DNA from: Gemmatimonadota bacterium
GTDB taxonomy: Bacteria > Gemmatimonadota > Gemmatimonadetes > Gemmatimonadales > Gemmatimonadaceae
Length of the DNA stretch: 41,280 nucleotides
Direction of reading: 5' to 3'
Assembly (NCBI GenBank): GCA_003223455.1
Contig: QHVE01000069.1
Location: forward strand, 1 to 41,280
In this document: positions 1 to 7,763 of the stretch, piece by piece
Layout of the letters: every line of letters begins with the position of its first letter
Position numbering within the stretch: position 1 is the stretch's first letter
Notes under the pieces: generated by a model
What the model was told of the DNA's origin: nothing
The model's database searches: none
Seen by the model: the letters and a program-made list of their open reading frames with translations, nothing else
Made by a program: the position numbers and the translations under genes

Positions 1-71
1 TCTTCATCTCGCGCTCGACGAGGGAGCTTCGCACGCCGCGGCGTACACGAGCGGACAGTGGAGTGAGTTCG

Positions 72-825
72 TCATACGCCGCTGTAGATGCTGAAGCCAC
101 CGTCCACGGGAATGACCGTGCCGGTGACGAAGGATGCCGAATCGCTGCAGAGAAAGCGGAGCGCGCCGAGCAGCTCCTCCGGGCGGCCGAACCGCCCCAT
201 CGGCGTCTGGGCGATGATGCGCTTGGAGCGCTCCGTGTACTCGCCATCGGGGGTCAGCAGCACGTCGCGATTCTGCGTCGTGACGAAGAAGCCGGGTGCG
301 ATCGCGTTGACGCGCAGGCCGTCGCCGAACCGGCGCGCGAGCTCGACGGCCATCCATCTCGTGAAGCTGTCGATCCCCGTCTTGGCGACAACCGCTTCTC
401 GCGGCGGCCATCGTCTCGGCGACGATCATCGTCGGGACGACGCTGCCGTGCAAATTGAGCCGCAGCACCTCGTCGAATGCGTCGAGCGGAACGTCGAAGA
501 TGCTGCGATTGTCGTTGCGAGAGCGGGCGACGTTGCCCCCCGCCGTGTTGACGAGGATGTCGATCCGTCCCCAGGCACTCAACGCCTCGTCGCGCGCGGC
601 GCGCACCTGCGTCTCGTCGAGCACGTCGGCCACGAGCACCGTGGCGTCCCCGCCGGCGGCGCGGATGCGGTCGGCCTGTGCCTCGGCGGCATCTCGCCGC
701 CGGCCGAGGATGGCGACACGAACGCCCCAATCGGCGAGGCCGGCCGCCAGGCTCGCCCCCAGCACGCCGTATCCGCCCGTCACGATGGCCGTCTTGCCGG
801 CGAGTCCGTCCGTCGCCGCGGTCAT
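72..825 (-). pseudogene. SDR-family oxidoreductase (mannonate/fructuronate-reductase-like), internally deleted and frameshifted
   Basis: A short-chain dehydrogenase split over two frames. The upstream part (825 to about 400) carries the Rossmann glycine motif TGGYGVLG, the ADV acid and the N-A-G motif (LVNTAGGN). The downstream part (about 400 to 72) reads VAKTGIDSFTRWMAVELARR and ends in VTGTVIPVDGGFSIYSGV, typical of the sugar-acid SDRs that act on mannonate or fructuronate. Between them roughly 20 to 22 residues are missing, namely the strand with the catalytic serine and the tyrosine of YxxxK; only the lysine side remains. The frame relation implies a loss of 3n+2 bases. Each half is otherwise well preserved, so this is either a recent lesion or an assembly error. 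The ROK regulator upstream on the same strand suggests a sugar-acid catabolic role when intact. A further ATG at 5-7 (minus) could start the next gene, but it runs off the window. Confidence 0.8.
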
Positions 826-920
826 CGTGGAAGCAAAAGTGATCGGATGACTTTTCTCACGACGCCAAATCTGGCGTCGAGCGCGGCGATGGGAACCCCC
901 TCTACATCAATCCGACGTGT

Positions 921-2165
921 TCAACCGACTGCGAGTGCGGCATAGCCGGGCGCCGTCACCAGCGCGACGGCACCACGCAGGCGGTATTCTGCCGGCGCGC
1001 TGTCCGGGACGACGGGAGTCGCCCTGGTGCGATCGGTGATCGTACCCGCCGCGAGGGCATCGCGGATCGGCCCCTCGAGCAGCTCCCACACGGCGGTGAT
1101 CTCTCCGCCGACGAAAATGCGACCGGGGTTGAACGCATTCACGACGAGCGCGAGCCCTTTGCCGATGTGCTCTCCGGTCTCCACCAGCGCCGAGACCGCG
1201 GCGGGCTCACCTCCGCGGGCGCGCCGAACCACCTCATCGATGCCCGGCCGGATGGCGCCGCGCGCCGCGCGTTTCGCCGTGCCGTTGCGCGGCTGCACGT
1301 TGCCCGTGAGCCGCTCGACGTACCGATCGACCGTCGCGGAGTTGCAGGCCATGGCCTCCCAGCATCCCACGCGACCGCATACGCACTCCGGCCCGGAGGA
1401 GTCGAGCGAGACGTGGCCGAACTCTCCGGCCGTATGGGCCTCGCCGCGGAGCATCTCGCCATTGAACGCCAGGCCAACGCCGATGCCGTCCGAGACGCTG
1501 ACATAGGCGAAGCTGTTCACCGCGCGCGTCGCATCGGGCTCGAGCCAGAGCCGCGCGAGGGCGCACGCGATCGGGGCGCTCTCGATGTAGCAGCGCATGC
1601 CGACGCGCTGCGCCACGGCGCTGCGGAGATCGACGTCGCGCCAGCCAAGGCGAGGCGCGTAGATCAGTCGTCCCGTCTTCCGATCCACCATGCCCGGGAG
1701 CACGATGCCGAGGCCCTGACAGCCCTCGACGCCATCGGGGGCGTGCTCGCGCAACAGGCTCGCGACCTCGGTGGCGAGCAGCTCTGGCAGCTCCGCGGGC
1801 GAGTCAGGGGTGTCGAACGCGTCGCGAGCGAGCACGTGACCACTCACGTCGGCAAGGGCGATCACGGAGCGACCAGGACGGACGTCGACGGCGACGACGA
1901 GGCGTCCCCTGGTGCGCACGCAGAGCAACGTCGGCCGGCGACCGCGCGCCGTGGCCGCGGTCCCCTTCTCGAACACCACGCCGCTCTCGACGAGCTCGCG
2001 CACCAGCGGCGTCATCGTCCCGCGGTGGACCTGCATCCGCCGCGCAAGCTCGGCGCGCGAGATCGGCTGATACTCGCGGATGAGGTTGAGGACGATGCGC
2101 CGGTTCACCTCGCGCGGAGTGGAGCGCGTCGCGAGGCGAAAGTTGCGCGTGTTGATCTTACGCAT
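921..2165 (-). CDS. ROK-family transcriptional regulator (NagC/XylR-like)
   Basis: A 414-residue protein with an N-terminal winged helix-turn-helix (ISRAELARRMQVHRGTMTPL) followed by a sugar-kinase-like ROK domain. Visible hallmarks are the ligand loop VSDGIGVGLAFNGEMLRGEA, GEFGH and the zinc site CVCGRVGCWE. Family members are usually repressors that bind a sugar or amino sugar and release DNA. I chose ATG 2165 because GGAG lies about ten bases upstream and the protein then begins MRKINTRNF as relatives do; an in-frame ATG at 2225 has no ribosome-binding site. It is co-oriented with the broken SDR gene 95 bases downstream. A promoter at 2489-2517 with a dyad over its -10 box would give a leader of more than 300 bases and could allow autoregulation. 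The effector sugar cannot be read from sequence. Confidence 0.9.
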   Translation of the reverse strand: MRKINTRNFRLATRSTPREVNRRIVLNLIREYQPISRAELARRMQVHRGTMTPLVRELVESGVVFEKGTAATARGRRPTLLCVRTRGRLVVAVDVRPGRSVIALADVSGHVLARDAFDTPDSPAELPELLATEVASLLREHAPDGVEGCQGLGIVLPGMVDRKTGRLIYAPRLGWRDVDLRSAVAQRVGMRCYIESAPIACALARLWLEPDATRAVNSFAYVSVSDGIGVGLAFNGEMLRGEAHTAGEFGHVSLDSSGPECVCGRVGCWEAMACNSATVDRYVERLTGNVQPRNGTAKRAARGAIRPGIDEVVRRARGGEPAAVSALVETGEHIGKGLALVVNAFNPGRIFVGGEITAVWELLEGPIRDALAAGTITDRTRATPVVPDSAPAEYRLRGAVALVTAPGYAALAVG

Positions 2166-2480
2166 GGGCAGAGACTCCGGTCCAAGCGAGAGCGTGGTGA
2201 TCGAGTCGTCGGGGGGGTAGATCATCGAGGCTATTGGCGACAGAAGGGACGAGCGTCCGTCCGGGACGTCGGAATGACAAAAGCGCGATCGTCGAGGCTT
2301 CGGAGATCGCGCCGGGGGGCAGGTTTCTCATGGCGGAAGGCGGCTCGCGCCGGCATCGGCGCACCGCGGACCGGGCTTTGGCGGCCCGAAGGGGACACGG
2401 GATGGGCGGGTGTCTGACATGCATCCTTGTGTGGATGTATCAGGCGCAGTGTGCAGAAATTGCACTGTTCAGCCGGCTCA

Positions 2481-2498
2481 CTGCGATCAGTATCGCTG
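2481..2498. promoter_or_regulatory. dyad over the -10 box, candidate operator
   Basis: The sequence GCGAT-CAGT-ATCGC (2483-2496), extended by near-matching CT/TG flanks, is an inverted repeat that covers the -10 element of the ROK promoter. A bound repressor here would block RNA polymerase. A second, bulged inverted repeat (CAGTGTGCA / TGCACTG, 2447-2467) lies just inside the transcribed leader. Binding by the ROK protein is inference. Confidence 0.35.
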
Positions 2499-2517
2499 AT
2501 TGTTCGCATCGCGTCAA
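2489..2517 (-). promoter_or_regulatory. sigma70-type promoter for the ROK regulator gene
   Basis: On the minus strand TTGACG (2517-2512) is followed by a 17-base spacer and GATACT (2494-2489). This is 5/6 and 4/6 matches to the consensus with ideal spacing, in an otherwise very GC-rich genome. Predicted transcription start is near 2481, leaving about 315 bases of leader before ATG 2165. Confidence 0.6.
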
Positions 2518-2866
2518 GCCATTTGCGCATAAATTACACAATGGCTGCTGGAAAATTAGCACACAACACTCCTGTTCCGTAAATTGGGAACGTCTGGCGC
2601 CGAACCTGTCCCAGCCGATGAGACATCGCCACGGCGGCGGGCGAATGCATGGCGTGAGCCGAGGTCGGCCTTCAGCCTCTCACCTCATCGGCATCAGTTC
2701 CGGTGCAACCTTTCCTCCGAACTACCTGCGGCGCATCTGACGTCGGGGTAGTACGTGGACGTGCATGCCGAGAACGACGTGCAAGGCGCGGTGTTGGAGT
2801 GCGCCGTCATCCCTTGGTGACTCGGCGACGGCCGCCCTGATCGACATGTCTGCTCGGGATGCGACA

Positions 2867-2902
2867 AGCCCCCGCCAGGCGAATGTCCGCCTGGCGGGGG
2901 CT
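2867..2902 (-). terminator. strong hairpin downstream of tRNA-Ala
   Basis: A perfect 14-bp stem (AGCCCCCGCCAGGC at 2867-2880 and its complement at 2889-2902) encloses an 8-base loop, 14 bases past the tRNA 3' end. Only a short TTGT follows on the minus strand, so it may act as a terminator with a weak U-tract or as a 3' processing/stability stem. Confidence 0.65.
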
Positions 2903-2915
2903 GGCTTCTTCCACG

Positions 2916-2988
2916 TGGAGCGTATCGGGATCGAACCGATGACCTCCTGCTTGCAAAGCAGGCGCTCTCCCAACTGAGCTAACGCCCC
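2916..2988 (-). tRNA. tRNA-Ala (anticodon TGC)
   Basis: A 73-base cloverleaf is legible on the minus strand. The acceptor stem is GGGGCGT/ACGCTCC and contains the G3:U70 wobble pair that identifies alanine tRNAs. The D-arm contains AGCTCAGTTGGGAGAGC, the anticodon stem-loop is CCTGC-TTTGCAA-GCAGG with anticodon TGC, and the T-arm has GGTTCGATCCC. The discriminator base is A and CCA is not encoded, so CCA addition by the nucleotidyltransferase is expected. It stands alone, not inside an rRNA operon, and is divergent from the thioredoxin gene. Confidence 0.97.
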
Positions 2989-3042
2989 GAAACTTGCACG
3001 AACGGCAAAGTTAACCTTTGACGACTGCACGGAGAAGCGATC

Positions 3043-3495
3043 ATGACGCTCGCCGAGGACACCACCGGCCACGCACCGCACGTCACACTTCCCTGCCCTG
3101 CATGCGGCCGCTGGAACCGCATCGCTGCGCGGCGCATGACCGATGGTCCGAAGTGCGGCATCTGTGCCGCGCCGCTCAACCTCGCGCATCCGGTCGCGCT
3201 CACGGACGCGACGTTCGATCGCGTGATCCACGAGACGTCGCTGCCGATCCTCGTCGACTTCTACGCCGACTGGTGCGGGCCGTGTCGCATGATGGCCCCC
3301 GCCGTCGACGAGCTCGCGCGCACCTCGGCTGGCCACACCCTCGTCGCGAAGCTCGACACCGACGCGTCGCAGAAGGTCGCCTCGCGCTACCAGATCAGAG
3401 GCATCCCGACGGTGATCGTGTTCAGGAACGGACGCGAAGAGCGCCGCCAGAGCGGCGTGATGCCGCTGGCGGCGCTGAGGGAGATGGTGCGCTGA
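3043..3495 (+). CDS. trxC: thioredoxin 2 (zinc-finger thioredoxin)
   Basis: A 150-residue thiol:disulfide reductase. Residues 18-41 hold two CxxC pairs (C18/C21, C38/C41), the N-terminal zinc finger that marks the TrxC type. The thioredoxin fold follows with the active site WCGPC (77-81) and the cis-proline loop GIPT. It lacks a signal peptide, so it is cytoplasmic. ATG 3043 is preceded by GGAG at a suitable distance. It is transcribed away from tRNA-Ala and ends against a bidirectional terminator shared with the convergent act operon. Expected role: reduction of protein disulfides under oxidative stress by thioredoxin reductase, which is not in this window. Confidence 0.95.
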   Translation: MTLAEDTTGHAPHVTLPCPACGRWNRIAARRMTDGPKCGICAAPLNLAHPVALTDATFDRVIHETSLPILVDFYADWCGPCRMMAPAVDELARTSAGHTLVAKLDTDASQKVASRYQIRGIPTVIVFRNGREERRQSGVMPLAALREMVR

Positions 3496-3522
3496 GTGGG
3501 CGCGCCTGCGGCGCTCTGCTTG

Positions 3523-3570
3523 ACGGTTTAACGGTTTAACGGTTTAACGGTTTAACGGTTTAACGGTTTA
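3523..3570. repeat. six tandem copies of the octamer ACGGTTTA
   Basis: Six perfect head-to-tail copies of ACGGTTTA directly abut the left arm of the terminator hairpin, 28 bases after the trxC stop. There are no spacers, so this is not CRISPR-like. Part of the composite intergenic structure 3523-3636. Confidence 0.95.
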
Positions 3571-3610
3571 CGGCCGGCCTCGGGAAGCTCCTGCGTCCCG
3601 AGGCCGGCCG
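3571..3610. terminator. bidirectional terminator hairpin between trxC and actF
   Basis: A perfect 15-bp GC-rich stem (CGGCCGGCCTCGGGA and its complement) with a 10-base loop lies between two convergent genes. On the plus strand it is followed by TCTTAGCGTTTTAG and on the minus strand by TAAACCG, so both sides offer short T-containing tracts. Confidence 0.85.
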
Positions 3611-3612
3611 TC

Positions 3613-3636
3613 TTAGCGTTTTAGCGTTTTAGCGTC
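3613..3636. repeat. three tandem copies of the octamer TTAGCGTT
   Basis: Two perfect copies and one copy with a final C follow the hairpin directly. The period is again 8 bp. In direct orientation, phased as AGCGTTTT, it matches the left-hand octamer (AACGGTTT) at 6 of 8 bases. Confidence 0.9.
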
Positions 3637-3653
3637 TTTCCGTCGAACCGCGC

Positions 3654-4979
3654 TTACTCGTGCGCCGGCAGCGGCTCCATCGTCTCGGGATTCACCGGCA
3701 CTTGCACTTCGTCGCGATAGGGCGACGTCATGAGCACGGCCCGCACGCGCGGGAACGCGTTGGCGAAGGCGAGGTAGCAGGTCGCCCAGAGGCCGACATA
3801 GCCGACCGTGACGCCGATCTCCCAGAGACCGAACGGCAGCCCGGGCGCCACGCCGTAGAGCGACGGATAGACCTCGAGATAGCGCACCAGCCACATGCCG
3901 ATGAGGCTGATCGTCGTGAACAGCGCGAGAGTCGGATGGAAGACCTTCGCCGCACGCGACAGCAGCCCGAAGAAGGGCACGAAGAACACGCAGATCACGG
4001 CCGTCACGCTGAACTGCACCCACGGCGCGATCAGACGCAGTCGCGGCCAGTGCGTCTCCTCTCCCATGTTGCCGTACCAGATCACCAGGTACTGGCCGAA
4101 GGTGAGGTAGCCCCAGAAGGCGGTGAACGCGAAGCAGAGCTTTCCGAGGTCGTGGAAGTGGTTCTCGCCGATGATCGCCTCGGCGCCGAGGTATCGGCGC
4201 CACGCCAGCACGAGCAACGTGAACAGCGTGAGCGAGCAGAGCCACGCGCCCATGAAGAACCACCAGCCGTAGAGCGTGCTCTGGAAGTGCAGCGACAGCC
4301 CCATCGACAGGTCGAACGCGAGGATCGACCACCCGTAGCCGAAGCACAGCGCGAGGAACACGGCGAGCTTTCCCTGCAACGAGTGCGTGCTGTGCAGCTC
4401 GCGCCGCTCCTCGCCGAAGCCGGCACGCATCCGCGCACGCAGTCCCGCGGCCCACTTGGAGCCCCACTCCGGTAGCAATCCCACATCCAGCCGCACGGAC
4501 GTGTAGATGTACCAGAGGGAGAGAATCGTGATCACGCCGAATGCGATGAACACGCGGGCCGTGAGGAAGGCGGGGTTGAAGTACAGCACTTTCTCGGCGA
4601 CTGGGGGCCGCTCGTGCGTCCACGGGAAGACGTACCCCTTGCCGAGGAAGAGGGTGATCAACAGCAGCACGAAGGCGACGGGGAGGAACGCGACGTAGCC
4701 CTCGAGCAACCGCACGATCGGACGCGACCACCTCGCCGTCGTGATCCGCTGAACGGCGACGAACATCACGCCGGCCGACGAGAGCGACGTGAAGAAGAGC
4801 CAGTTCGCGTGATGCGCGCGCCACACGCGATCGGGAGCGACGAACAGCCCGATGATGAACACGAGCGTGCCGATCACCGCAAGCACCGCGGCGAGGGTGC
4901 CGAGTGACTTGGGAAGCGGTCTGCTGTAGGTCGCGACCAGATCCTCGCGAGTAGGAACGTGCGCGGCGTGGAGGCTCAT
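3654..4979 (-). CDS. actF: alternative complex III membrane subunit ActF
   Basis: A 441-residue polytopic inner-membrane protein of the NrfD/ActC-ActF family, last gene of the act operon. Around ten hydrophobic helices can be followed, starting at LGTLAAVLAVIGTLVFIIGLF and ending near the C-terminus. Acidic and histidine residues inside helices (for example ENHFHDLGKLCFAF) resemble the family's proton-path residues. In known complexes ActF packs against ActC and is thought to help energy conversion; the quinol site is assigned to ActC. ATG 4979 overlaps the actE stop as ATGA, so translation is coupled. It ends at the octamer-flanked terminator. No cytochrome oxidase genes follow, unlike in many act clusters. 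Confidence 0.93.
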   Translation of the reverse strand: MSLHAAHVPTREDLVATYSRPLPKSLGTLAAVLAVIGTLVFIIGLFVAPDRVWRAHHANWLFFTSLSSAGVMFVAVQRITTARWSRPIVRLLEGYVAFLPVAFVLLLITLFLGKGYVFPWTHERPPVAEKVLYFNPAFLTARVFIAFGVITILSLWYIYTSVRLDVGLLPEWGSKWAAGLRARMRAGFGEERRELHSTHSLQGKLAVFLALCFGYGWSILAFDLSMGLSLHFQSTLYGWWFFMGAWLCSLTLFTLLVLAWRRYLGAEAIIGENHFHDLGKLCFAFTAFWGYLTFGQYLVIWYGNMGEETHWPRLRLIAPWVQFSVTAVICVFFVPFFGLLSRAAKVFHPTLALFTTISLIGMWLVRYLEVYPSLYGVAPGLPFGLWEIGVTVGYVGLWATCYLAFANAFPRVRAVLMTSPYRDEVQVPVNPETMEPLPAHE

Positions 4980-5782
4980 CGCGCTCCTCCGGTGGTCGGC
5001 GTCATCCTGGGCTGCGTCTGAGCGGCACCTCGCGGCGCCGCGGTGGAAGGTGTCGTCGGTGTGCTGTCGCGTCGCGCCACAGAGTCGGCGACGGGGCGCG
5101 CCGCCGAATCGGGCGTCTGCCCGACGCTCGCGCCGGACGGGCCAGCCTGCGAGCCGGCGTGCACGAAGTACGGCGACGGGCGCGTCGGCCCCGTCTGCGA
5201 ATAACCCGGGAGCTTGTCGCCCGTCTCGCCGGGCAACCCCACCGGCCCGGTCTGCACGGCGTATCGGCCCTGGAGACCGCGCACGTAGTTCACGACGTCC
5301 CAGCGGTCCAGTTCCTCGATGCGGTTGTACGACGGCATGAGTCCGCGGCCGTTGCGCATCATCCCCCAGATGTAGCCATCGGTCCGGCCAGGCGCGGGCG
5401 ACGCCGGCCCGACGAGCGGGATGCCGGGAAATCCCTTCGCGACCACCGGCCCGTCGCCCTTCCCCTCGTAGCCGTGGCACACGGCGCAGTTGATCGTGAA
5501 ATACTTCCGACCGTTGAGCAGTGAGCGCGCATCGGGCGCGACGGGGTTCGGGATTCCCGCCATCGAGTCGATGGTCGAGGGCAGATTCGCGCGCGACACG
5601 GCATACCCTGGCGCCGCGGAGCCGTAGATGGAGACGGAGTTCTGCGGGTTGCCACGCATCGGGGTCGAATCGTTCGGCGTCTCCCACGGATCGATCTTCG
5701 GCTGCTCCTTGAAGTCGGTGAACCAGGAGCAGGCCGTCAACGCGACCGTGAGCGCCAGCGCACTCGCGCGGCGGCGGCGCAT
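4976..5782 (-). CDS. actE: alternative complex III monoheme cytochrome c subunit ActE
   Basis: A 268-residue secreted cytochrome. The N-terminus MRRRRASALALTVALTAC is a lipoprotein signal with lipobox LTAC, so the protein is probably lipid-anchored on the periplasmic face. One haem motif, CAVCH, is followed by a GLMPSY segment that supplies the likely distal methionine. The last 80 or so residues are rich in Pro, Ser, Thr and Ala and look disordered. ATG 5782 gives a proper signal peptide seven bases after the actD stop; a GTG at 5800 is possible. It carries electrons from the ActA/ActB side toward the terminal acceptor. The gene overlaps actF by ATGA. Confidence 0.92.
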   Translation of the reverse strand: MRRRRASALALTVALTACSWFTDFKEQPKIDPWETPNDSTPMRGNPQNSVSIYGSAAPGYAVSRANLPSTIDSMAGIPNPVAPDARSLLNGRKYFTINCAVCHGYEGKGDGPVVAKGFPGIPLVGPASPAPGRTDGYIWGMMRNGRGLMPSYNRIEELDRWDVVNYVRGLQGRYAVQTGPVGLPGETGDKLPGYSQTGPTRPSPYFVHAGSQAGPSGASVGQTPDSAARPVADSVARRDSTPTTPSTAAPRGAAQTQPRMTPTTGGAR

Positions 5783-5789
5783 CGCTCGC

Positions 5790-6290
5790 TCAGCGCTCAC
5801 TGCGCACCTCCACCGCCCCATGCTTGCGCAGCACGTCGGCGGCCTGACCGGCGCGATCGGGCCCGGCCGGCACCCACACGCCGAAGTCGCCATGGCTGAA
5901 TCGGCCGTCGTAGCCGACGGTCATCGTCAACCGCGGCATCCGCGAGACGGCGAACATGCCGAACACGGTCGAGAGCGACCCGATGAGCACCATCAGCTCG
6001 AAGCCGATGATGGTGTACGGCACCCAGCTCGCGACCGGCTTGCCTCCGACGACGAGCGGCCAGTAGTCGGAGATCCAGATCGCCACCCAGTAGCCGAACG
6101 TCACGCCGAGCAACCCACCAATGAGCGTGAACCGCCGCACGGGACTGTTCGGCGCCTGCAGCGCGTGTTCGAGCTCGTGACGCGGCGTCGGGGTATAGAC
6201 GGTGATGTCGCCGAAGTCCTGCTTCCGCAGGTCCTCGATCGCGTGGACTGCCGAGTCGAGCTCCGAGAAAGCTCCGATGACGCCCTGCAT
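5790..6290 (-). CDS. actD: alternative complex III subunit ActD (DUF3341)
   Basis: A 166-residue protein with the DUF3341 layout: a soluble ferredoxin-like start (GVIGAFSELDSAVHAIEDLR, then DITVYTPTP), two transmembrane hairpin helices (LIGGLLGVTFGYWVAIW and YTIIGFELMVLIGSLSTVFG) and a short soluble tail ending near DVLRKHGAVEV. It is a structural membrane subunit with no cofactor motif. Its ATG shares one base with the actC stop (TGATG), showing tight coupling. Confidence 0.93.
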   Translation of the reverse strand: MQGVIGAFSELDSAVHAIEDLRKQDFGDITVYTPTPRHELEHALQAPNSPVRRFTLIGGLLGVTFGYWVAIWISDYWPLVVGGKPVASWVPYTIIGFELMVLIGSLSTVFGMFAVSRMPRLTMTVGYDGRFSHGDFGVWVPAGPDRAGQAADVLRKHGAVEVRSER

Positions 6291-7750
6291 CAGTCGTCTC
6301 CCGCCGTGTTGATGGGATCGAGGGTCAGCGTGTCGAGATCGTGGTCGCGCTCCTCCGGATCGATGGGACGGCGCATCTTCGGCGGAACGATCTCCTTGAT
6401 CTCGGCGAGCGCCATGACGGGCAGCTGCTTGATGAAGAGCAGGAACCACATGAAGAACCAGCCGAACGAGCCGAGCAGAATGGAGTAGTCGACCCACGTC
6501 GGGGCGTAGCTCCCCCACTGCCAGGGCTCGAACTCGTGCGAGAGCGACGGCACGACGATCACGAACCGCTCGAACCACATCCCGAGATTGATGAACAGCG
6601 AGAGGATGAAGAGCCAGGTCGTGTTGCGCCGCAACCGCTGCGAGAAGAGCGAGAGCGGCAGCACCATGTTGCAGATCAGCATGATCCACGCGGCCCACGC
6701 CCACTGGCCGAACACGCGATTCCAGAAGTACTCCTGCTCGACTCGGTTCCCCGACATCCAGGCGACCTGGAACTCCGTGAGGTACGCGAGCCCGACGACC
6801 GACGACGTGAAGAGGCAGAGCTTGGCCGCCGCGTCGAGATCGTTGATCGTGACGAAGTGCTGGAGGCCGAAGAATCTTCGCAGCGGGATGATGATCGTGA
6901 ACACCATCCCGATGCCGGAGAAGATCGCGCCGGCAACGAAGTAGGGTGGGAACACGGTGGCGTGCCACCCGGGGGTCAGCGCCATCGCGAAGTCGAACGA
7001 AACGACGGAGTGCACCGAAAGCACGAGCGGCGTGGCGAACGCGGCGAGGAAGAGATAGGCGCGCGTGAAGTGCCGCCACTCACGATCGGAGTTGCGCCAT
7101 CCCAGCGAGAGCGCCGCGAAGATGCGCTTGCGTACCGGGTTCGTCTCCTGGTCGCGCAGGACCGCGATGTCGGGAATGAGGCCGACGTAGAAGAACGTCG
7201 CCGACACCGTGAGGTACGTGAGGATCGCGAAGACGTCCCACACGAGTGGGCTCTTCGGATTGGGCCAGATCAGCCGCCAGTTCGGATACGGGATCAGCCA
7301 GAAGAACTTCCACGGCCGCCCGAGGTGCAGGATCGGGAAGAGGCCGGCCGTCATGACGGCGAACACCGTCATCGCTTCCGCGGCGCGGTAGATCGTCGTG
7401 CGAAAGCCGGCGCGGAAGAGATAGAGGATCGCCGAGATCAGCGTGCCGGCATGGCCGATACCGACCCAGAAAACGAAGGTGATGATGTACACACCCCACA
7501 TCACCGGCGGGTGGTACCCCGCGGCGCCGAGCCCTTCATGGATCTGGTACGTCCACGCGCTGATGCCGATCAGCAGGCAGAGCACCGCGGTGCCGAGCGC
7601 CGCGAACCAGCCGAGCGTCGGACGAAGCGTGCCGATGATGTCGCGATCGACCTGCTCGTAGTCCCGCACTCCCGGCAGACGGTTGCCCGCCGACGGGATG
7701 TTGGGCCGCTGCATGCTGTCGTCGCGGCGTGGCTCCACTACGGTTGCCAT
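6290..7750 (-). CDS. actC: alternative complex III quinol-oxidising membrane subunit ActC (NrfD family)
   Basis: A 486-residue NrfD/PsrC-type integral membrane protein with about ten transmembrane helices. Recognisable family stretches include VFWVGIGHAGTLISAILYLFR, HLGRPWKFFWLIPYP and FNLGMWFERFVIVVPSL-like FINLGMWFERFVIV. In known complexes ActC forms the quinol-binding site next to the iron-sulfur subunit ActB. The N-terminal 40 residues are soluble. The gene begins 13 bases after the actB stop and overlaps actD by one base. Length and motifs agree with a complete subunit. Confidence 0.95.
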   Translation of the reverse strand: MATVVEPRRDDSMQRPNIPSAGNRLPGVRDYEQVDRDIIGTLRPTLGWFAALGTAVLCLLIGISAWTYQIHEGLGAAGYHPPVMWGVYIITFVFWVGIGHAGTLISAILYLFRAGFRTTIYRAAEAMTVFAVMTAGLFPILHLGRPWKFFWLIPYPNWRLIWPNPKSPLVWDVFAILTYLTVSATFFYVGLIPDIAVLRDQETNPVRKRIFAALSLGWRNSDREWRHFTRAYLFLAAFATPLVLSVHSVVSFDFAMALTPGWHATVFPPYFVAGAIFSGIGMVFTIIIPLRRFFGLQHFVTINDLDAAAKLCLFTSSVVGLAYLTEFQVAWMSGNRVEQEYFWNRVFGQWAWAAWIMLICNMVLPLSLFSQRLRRNTTWLFILSLFINLGMWFERFVIVVPSLSHEFEPWQWGSYAPTWVDYSILLGSFGWFFMWFLLFIKQLPVMALAEIKEIVPPKMRRPIDPEERDHDLDTLTLDPINTAGDD

Positions 7751-7763
7751 CGTCGCGCCCCCT

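Larger units (their letters stand above)
2226..2866. other. intergenic region, about 640 bases, no convincing gene
   Basis: No reading frame here looks like a protein. The stretch holds the ROK promoter and its dyads, an AT-richer patch (about 2520-2595) that stands out from the GC-rich surroundings and could be an upstream control region, and a perfect 9-bp inverted repeat (GCCGATGAG at 2614-2622, CTCATCGGC at 2684-2692) enclosing about 60 bases. The latter could be a structured RNA or a control site, but I recognise no known RNA family. Confidence 0.5.

Noticed and set aside
2226-2480. A known riboswitch in the ROK leader
   Set aside because: I could not match the conserved core of any common riboswitch class.
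2234-2740. Plus-strand open frame of 168 codons in the ROK leader region
   Set aside because: No ribosome-binding site and no recognisable domain, and it crosses the ROK promoter and dyads.
3523-3570. Possible CRISPR array
   Set aside because: The repeats are 8 bp, directly adjacent and without spacers; no cas genes are near.
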